Assembly (NCBI RefSeq): GCF_021768455.1
Contig: NZ_JAIZVX010000006.1
Span: 1-57,840 of the forward strand
Length of the DNA: 57,840 bases
Origin: Aquabacterium sp.
GTDB lineage: Bacteria; Pseudomonadota; Gammaproteobacteria; Burkholderiales; Burkholderiaceae_C
Direction of reading: 5' to 3'
Shown: one piece after another, positions 53,435 to 57,840 of the stretch
Numbering within the stretch: position 1 is the stretch's first letter
Layout of the letters: each line of letters starts with the position of its first letter
The notes under the pieces: model-generated
Database searches by the model: none
What the model was told of the DNA's origin: nothing
The model's input: only the letters and a program-made list of their open reading frames with translations
Translations under genes and position numbers: made by a program

Positions 53435-53944
53435 ATGAGCACCCTGGAACTCGACGACATCGACCTGCGCCTGCTGGACCTGTTGCAGGCAGACGCCAGC
53501 CTGTCCAACCAGGCGCTGTCGGAGCGCGCCGGCCTCTCGGCCGCGACCTGTCACCGGCGCGTCAAGCGCCTGCGCGACACGGGGGTGATCGAGTCCGTGG
53601 TGGCCATCGTCTCACCGCAGAAACTGGCCGAGGCCTGCGGCTGGGGCTTGAGCGCCCTGGTCGAGGTCAGCCTCGATGTGCAGACCAGCGAGGCGCTCGA
53701 CGCCTTCGAAGCCCGCGCCGCGGCCGAGCCCGCGGTGCAGCAGTGCTGGCGGGTGTCGCCCGGCCCGGATTTCGTGATCGTGGCCCAGGTGGCCGACATG
53801 CCCGCCTACCTCGAACTGGCCAGGCGCCTCTTCAACCAGGACGGCCAGGTGCGCAATGTGCGCGCCTTCTTCGCCACCAAACGCGCCAAGTTCGGCACGC
53901 AGTTGCCACTGCCAACGGCCAGCGCGAAGCGCACGCCCACCTGA
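53435..53944 (+). CDS. Lrp/AsnC-family transcriptional regulator
   Basis: A 169-residue Lrp-type regulator. The helix-turn-helix is within LLDLLQADASLSNQALSERA and GLSAATCHRRVKRLRDTGVI (about 12-50). The RAM/AsnC effector domain follows (LVEVSLDVQTSEALDAFEAR; WRVSPGPDFVIVAQVADMPA). It is divergent from glmS with repeated operator-like half-sites between. An Lrp-type gene beside glmS/glmU recurs in Burkholderiales. The effector is probably an amino acid, but is unknown. Confidence 0.92.
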   Translation: MSTLELDDIDLRLLDLLQADASLSNQALSERAGLSAATCHRRVKRLRDTGVIESVVAIVSPQKLAEACGWGLSALVEVSLDVQTSEALDAFEARAAAEPAVQQCWRVSPGPDFVIVAQVADMPAYLELARRLFNQDGQVRNVRAFFATKRAKFGTQLPLPTASAKRTPT

Positions 53945-53947
53945 GCG

Positions 53948-54766
53948 TCACCGCTGAGGGGCGGGCTCGGGTGCAAGCGGGTCGACCAGGCGGGTTTCTG
54001 TGCGCAGGTTCAGCGGCTTGCCGTCCAGCAGATGCTGGCGGACCTGTTCTGCCGCACGGGCCAGTTGCTGGGCTCGGGCCGTGTCGACCGGGCGCCCACC
54101 CAGAGGGCCTTCTTTGTCCAGCGCGGGCAGGGCCTTGAGCAACTCTTCGTCCGACATGCGGGCGAGTTCGTCCACCGTGGGCTTGTGGTCGGCCGCTGTG
54201 CGAGCCGGTGCACGCGCCAAGGCTTCGGTCTGGGGTGGCTGGCGGGCCGCGGCATCGGCCGCAACATCGGCCGCGCCAGGGCGGCCGGCGTCCGGCAGAG
54301 CGGCGTACTGGTCGGACAAGGCCTGATCGATCTGGTTCTGAGCGGCCAGGTGCGCGGCCAGAAAGCCGACCACGCCAACCACCACCACCGAGGCCACGCC
54401 CCCCACCACCATCACCCGGCGCGGCAGCTGCCACCAACGGGTTTCGGGCATCACGCGGGGGGTGAGCCAGTCCATGTCGACGCGGGTGTTGGGGCCGGTA
54501 TCGGGCTCGTCGTCCACCGCGTTGTCGAAGCGGGGCTGCGGGCGCGAAGGGGTCAGGCTGGCGTCGTAGTGGCTGCGCAGAACGGGATCGATCAGGATCT
54601 CGTAGGCCGCATTCAGGGCGGCCATGTCGGAGTGGGCCGCGTCGTCCGGACCGGTGCTGCCACCCAGGCGATCGGGGTGCAGCTTGGCGGCCAATGCACG
54701 GTAAGCCGCCCGGATCACCTCCGCGGGGGCATCGTTCGACACCTTCAGTCGTTGGTAGTGGTTCAC
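53948..54766 (-). CDS. J-domain protein with one membrane segment
   Basis: A 272-residue protein. The J domain is residues 1-68 (YQRLKVSNDAPAEVIRAAYR; the HPD tripeptide in KLHPDRLGG at about 30; AALNAAYEILIDPVLRSHYD). A hydrophobic segment (VMVVGGVASVVVVGVVGFLA, about 118-137) follows, then an Ala/Pro-rich C-terminal region probably in the periplasm, with a helix KPTVDELARMSDEELLKAL. It should stimulate a DnaK-type ATPase at the membrane surface. The C-terminal part is family-specific and unassigned. It ends 3 bp from the stop of the convergent lrp-like gene. Confidence 0.88.
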   Translation of the reverse strand: MNHYQRLKVSNDAPAEVIRAAYRALAAKLHPDRLGGSTGPDDAAHSDMAALNAAYEILIDPVLRSHYDASLTPSRPQPRFDNAVDDEPDTGPNTRVDMDWLTPRVMPETRWWQLPRRVMVVGGVASVVVVGVVGFLAAHLAAQNQIDQALSDQYAALPDAGRPGAADVAADAAARQPPQTEALARAPARTAADHKPTVDELARMSDEELLKALPALDKEGPLGGRPVDTARAQQLARAAEQVRQHLLDGKPLNLRTETRLVDPLAPEPAPQR

Positions 54767-54849
54767 GGGTCGAGGGATCCTGCGTTTTTTTGACGGCCGA
54801 TGCCTGTCATGTTAGCGGTTCGCCCCGGCCCGGCCACCCGGAGCGGCCC

Positions 54850-56244
54850 TCAGCGCTTGGCTTTCTGGGGGCGATTCCAGCCCGCCAGGCTGACCTGCTT
54901 GGCACGCGCCACGGTGAGCTGACCTGCCGGAGCGTCCTTCGCAATGGTGCTGCCACCGCCAATGGTGGCGCCATCCCCCAGCTGGATGGGCGCGATCAGC
55001 ACGCAGTTGGAGCCCACGTGCACGTCGTTGCCGATCACGGTGCGGTGCTTGTTGGCACCGTCGTAGTTGGCCGTGATGCTGCCGGCGCCGTAGTTGACGC
55101 GCTCGCCCACGGTGGCATCACCCAGGTAGGCCAGGTGGTTGGCCTTGGCTCCCTTGGCCAGCGTGCTGTTCTTCACCTCGACAAAGTTGCCGATGTGGAC
55201 CTCGTCGCCCAACTCGGCGCCGGGGCGCAGGCGGGCAAAGGGGCCGATCAGCGCGCCCGCACCCACGGTCGCACCCTGGGTGTCGCCATCGATGTGGGTG
55301 AAGGGGTGGATGACGGTGCCCGCGCCGATGGTGGCGTTGCGGATCACGCAGTTGGCGCCGATCTGCACGCCATCGGCCAGGGTCACCTTGCCTTCGAAGA
55401 CGCAGTTGACGTCGATGTCGACGTCGGCGCCGCACTGCAGGCTGCCGCGCAGATCGAAGCGGGCCGGATCGGCCAGGCGCACGCCCTGCTCCATCAGGCG
55501 ATTCGCCTGGGCACGCTGGTGGCGGCGCTCCAGTTCGGCCAGCTGAGCGGGGCTGTTGACGCCCAGCACCTCGACCTCGTCCTTGGGTTGGGCGGCCACG
55601 ACCTTCACGCCATCGGCCTGGGCCATGGCGACCACGTCGGTCAGGTAGTACTCGCCTTGGGCGTTGCGGTTGTCCAGGCGGGCCAGCCACTGCTTGAGGC
55701 GGGCCGTGGGCGCGGCCATCATGCCGGTGTAGACCTCGCGGATGTCGCGCTGCGCGGGCGAGGCATCCTTGTGCTCGACGATGGCCAGCACCTGCTCGCC
55801 CGAGGCGTCGCGCACGATGCGGCCGTAGCCGGTGGCGTCGGCCAGGGTGATGGTCAGCAGGGCCAGGTGCTCGCCCGCACAGGCGTCGACCAGAGCCTGG
55901 GCGGTGCTGGCTTCGATCAGGGGCGTGTCGCCATTGAGGATGAGGGTGGTGCCGCCTTCGGGCAGCACGGGCACGGCCTGCTGCACGGCGTGGCCCGTGC
56001 CCAGTTGGGGCTCCTGGCGCACGAAACGCAGCGGTGCCTGGGCAAAGGCCGCTGTCATGCTGCTTTCCACCAGTTCGGCGCCGTGGCCGGTGACCACGAC
56101 CTGCTGATCCGCCTGCAGGCTGGCGGTGGTGCCGATCACATGCGCCAGCATCGGACGCCCGGCCAGCTTGTGCAGCACCTTGGGGCGCGAAGACTTCATG
56201 CGGGTGCCTTTGCCCGCGGCCATGATGACGATGGAAAGCGACAT
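54850..56244 (-). CDS. glmU: Bifunctional GlcNAc-1-P uridyltransferase / GlcN-1-P acetyltransferase
   Basis: A 464-residue GlmU. The N-terminal nucleotidyltransferase starts [20 protein letters not shown] (residues 3-22). The C-terminal left-handed beta-helix acetyltransferase shows hexapeptide repeats ([42 protein letters not shown]-like region with NYDGANKH). It produces UDP-GlcNAc for peptidoglycan and LPS. ATG 56244 begins [11 protein letters not shown]; an upstream 23-codon extension was rejected. It lies 7 bp from the upstream lipoprotein gene and is probably co-transcribed with it. Confidence 0.96.
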   Translation of the reverse strand: MSLSIVIMAAGKGTRMKSSRPKVLHKLAGRPMLAHVIGTTASLQADQQVVVTGHGAELVESSMTAAFAQAPLRFVRQEPQLGTGHAVQQAVPVLPEGGTTLILNGDTPLIEASTAQALVDACAGEHLALLTITLADATGYGRIVRDASGEQVLAIVEHKDASPAQRDIREVYTGMMAAPTARLKQWLARLDNRNAQGEYYLTDVVAMAQADGVKVVAAQPKDEVEVLGVNSPAQLAELERRHQRAQANRLMEQGVRLADPARFDLRGSLQCGADVDIDVNCVFEGKVTLADGVQIGANCVIRNATIGAGTVIHPFTHIDGDTQGATVGAGALIGPFARLRPGAELGDEVHIGNFVEVKNSTLAKGAKANHLAYLGDATVGERVNYGAGSITANYDGANKHRTVIGNDVHVGSNCVLIAPIQLGDGATIGGGSTIAKDAPAGQLTVARAKQVSLAGWNRPQKAKR

Positions 56245-56251
56245 GGTGTGT

Positions 56252-56986
56252 TTATCGTTGGGATTCGGGAAGTGTGGCGGGCGCGACCGGCTCGGGGGCA
56301 TCGGCCTCGGCACCGTCGAGCGAGACGGTCACGGTGCGGCGGCTGCCCGGCGCCTGAGGGAAGCCCTGCAGGGCCGCACGGAACAGGGGGGCCCACAGGG
56401 CCGGATCGGCGGCGCCCATGCGATCGGCGCTCGCGCGGCTTTCATAGAGCAGCTGCTTGCTGCGCGCATCGCGGACCAGCACGCTGGCCTGCATCTGCAC
56501 CCAGGGGGGCTCGGCGCTCATGGCCAGGCCCATGCCGCCCATGCCCCACCAGCCGCCCTGAATGGCGTAGGCCGGGTAGACCCAGCGTGGGGGCTCGCCC
56601 TTCTTGCGCGAGGGCACCAGCACCGGCGCGGCCGCATAGGGCTGGAAGAAGGGGTCGGGCCGCACGCGACGGTCCACCTGCACCTGCAGGCCCAGCTGCA
56701 CCGTGTAGGCCGCCTGCTCGGGTGAAGCCGCGAGGCTGAAACCTTCGGCGGCCAGCGCCGGTTGCGCGGCGGCTTCCAGTTCGGCCTGGCGTGCGGGCTC
56801 GCTGTCCTGCGAGGGCAGGCGTTCGAACACATAGGGTCCGGCCTGCCGCCCCGCCGGCCATTCGCCAAAGGTCGCGACCTCGGTGCGCACATCGCGCAGG
56901 CTGGCGCAACCGCTCAGCCCCACCCCGCACAGCGTCAGCCAGCAGACCATCCACAGGCCACGGCGCACGGCAGGGTGCAGGCTCAT
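56252..56986 (-). CDS. DUF4136-like outer-membrane lipoprotein
   Basis: A 244-residue lipoprotein. The lipobox is LSGC with Cys near residue 27; the mature part begins [20 protein letters not shown]. The body matches the DUF4136 layout ([56 protein letters not shown]) with a Gly/Met/Trp-rich insert [13 protein letters not shown]. Function is unknown. It starts 3 bp after the ttcA stop, so it is in the ttcA-glmU transcription unit. Confidence 0.87.
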   Translation of the reverse strand: MSLHPAVRRGLWMVCWLTLCGVGLSGCASLRDVRTEVATFGEWPAGRQAGPYVFERLPSQDSEPARQAELEAAAQPALAAEGFSLAASPEQAAYTVQLGLQVQVDRRVRPDPFFQPYAAAPVLVPSRKKGEPPRWVYPAYAIQGGWWGMGGMGLAMSAEPPWVQMQASVLVRDARSKQLLYESRASADRMGAADPALWAPLFRAALQGFPQAPGSRRTVTVSLDGAEADAPEPVAPATLPESQR

Positions 56987-56989
56987 GGC

Positions 56990-57840
56990 TCAGGCCTCCT
57001 GGCCAGCCTTGCGGATGGGGATCACCGACAGCGGCACCCCGATCTCGGCGGGCAGGCCATCGGTGGGGGTGCCGCAGCCCTCGTCCTCGTCAAAGGCGAT
57101 GTCGCCCCCAGGCACCGGGGCCCCGGTGGCGCGGACCGTCTCGAAGGGGTAGAGCTGGCGGTCCATCAAATGCGAAGGCACCACATTCGCCAGGGCGGTG
57201 AACATGTTGTCGACCCGACCGGGGAATTTGCGGTCCCAGCCCTGGATCATCTCCTTCATGGCCTGGCGCTGCAGGCCGTCCTGGCTGCCGCAGAGGTTGC
57301 AGGGGATGATGGGGAACTCGCGGTGGGCGGCGAAGCGCTCGATGTCCTGCTCACGGCAATAGGCCATGGGGCGGATCACGGTGTGCTCGCCGTTGTCGGT
57401 GACCATCTTGGCCGGCATGCCCTTCAAGCGCGAGTTGAAGAACATGTTCATCAACAAGGTCTCCAGGATGTCGTCGCGGTGGTGGCCCAGGGCGATCTTG
57501 GTGCAGCCCAGCTCCTTGGCCACGCGGTAGAGGATGCCGCGGCGCAGGCGCGAGCACAGGCTGCAGGTGGTCTTGCCCTCGGGGATGACCTTCTTGACCA
57601 CGCTGTAGGTGTCCTGTTCCTCGATGCGGAAGGGCACGCCCACCTTGGTGAGGTACTCGGGCAGCACGTGCTCGGGGAAGCCGGGCTGCTTCTGATCGAG
57701 GTTGACGGCCACCAGCTCGAACTTGATCGGCGCGCGGCGCTGCAGGTTCATCAGGATGTCGAGCATGGCGTAGCTGTCCTTGCCGCCCGACATGCAGACC
57801 ATGACCTTGTCGCCCTCTTCGATCATGTTGAAGTCGGCGA
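56990..57840 (-). CDS. ttcA: tRNA 2-thiocytidine biosynthesis protein TtcA, 5' end outside window
   Basis: At least 283 codons; the frame is open to the right edge and the sequence before the internal Met reads ADFN, as in TtcA, so the true start lies outside. The PP-loop is [12 protein letters not shown]. The two CxxC pairs holding the Fe-S cluster are in [12 protein letters not shown] and [30 protein letters not shown] is also typical. It thiolates C32 of some tRNAs with ATP. The C-terminus is longer than E. coli TtcA by a Gly/Asp-rich tail. Confidence 0.95.
   Translation of the reverse strand, partial: ADFNMIEEGDKVMVCMSGGKDSYAMLDILMNLQRRAPIKFELVAVNLDQKQPGFPEHVLPEYLTKVGVPFRIEEQDTYSVVKKVIPEGKTTCSLCSRLRRGILYRVAKELGCTKIALGHHRDDILETLLMNMFFNSRLKGMPAKMVTDNGEHTVIRPMAYCREQDIERFAAHREFPIIPCNLCGSQDGLQRQAMKEMIQGWDRKFPGRVDNMFTALANVVPSHLMDRQLYPFETVRATGAPVPGGDIAFDEDEGCGTPTDGLPAEIGVPLSVIPIRKAGQEA

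Overview
The window is GC-rich chromosomal DNA from a betaproteobacterium, most likely order Burkholderiales and close to Comamonadaceae or Sphaerotilaceae. The basis is the codon use, the glmS / Lrp-type regulator / glmU / ttcA block on the right, and the branched-chain-type ABC transporters and BKACE-type catabolic genes typical of that order. No rRNA, tRNA or CRISPR array was seen.

Layout. (1) 1-10322, minus strand: a complete L-rhamnose uptake and catabolism operon (fused aldolase/lactaldehyde dehydrogenase, isomerase, ABC transporter rhaSTPQ, mutarotase, kinase). It runs into a lactate-oxidation gene (lutA-like) cut by the window edge. A divergent LysR-type regulator follows at 10590. 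(2) 11582-15170, plus strand: a DHH-type phosphoesterase, an MscS-type channel, a small uncharacterised protein and an RRM RNA-binding protein. (3) 15202-18608: an oxidoreductase plus a phytanoyl-CoA-dioxygenase-like protein, divergent from a LacI-type regulator. (4) 18875-31745: a short atypical hypothetical gene, then an 11-kb minus-strand catabolic gene set. It encodes a cyclase-type hydrolase, cupin, SDR, 3-hydroxyacid dehydrogenase, BKACE, porin, binding protein, LivH, LivM, a fused LivG-LivF and a 3-oxoacid CoA-transferase. An IclR-type regulator and a perfect 16-bp palindrome lie at its head. The logic fits import of an unknown hydroxy acid, oxidation to a beta-keto acid, cleavage to acetoacetate plus an acyl-CoA, and activation of the acetoacetate.

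(5) 31746-51391: an accessory region. It starts with a run of consecutive hairpins leading into the first 34 codons of a small HNH-endonuclease-like gene, which is cut by a defective IS3-family element. The other side of the element cuts a different gene, a LysR regulator, so the element sits on a rearrangement junction. An 11-12 gene plus-strand operon follows: MFS exporter, aldo-keto reductase, zinc alcohol dehydrogenase, NmrA-like protein, cupin-CMD protein, IorAB-type molybdenum dehydrogenase, SDR, a cysteine-less FGE-like protein, and an RND pump with adaptor and outer-membrane channel. It ends at a second IS3-family element, also frameshifted. (6) 51392-57840: housekeeping backbone (glmS, Lrp/AsnC regulator, J-domain protein, glmU, DUF4136-like lipoprotein, ttcA cut by the right edge).

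The least explained parts are the hairpin-rich leader plus HNH remnant (about 31830-32165), the BKACE gene set of unknown substrate, and the redox/efflux operon that keeps a LysR-type operator while its adjacent regulator is truncated.
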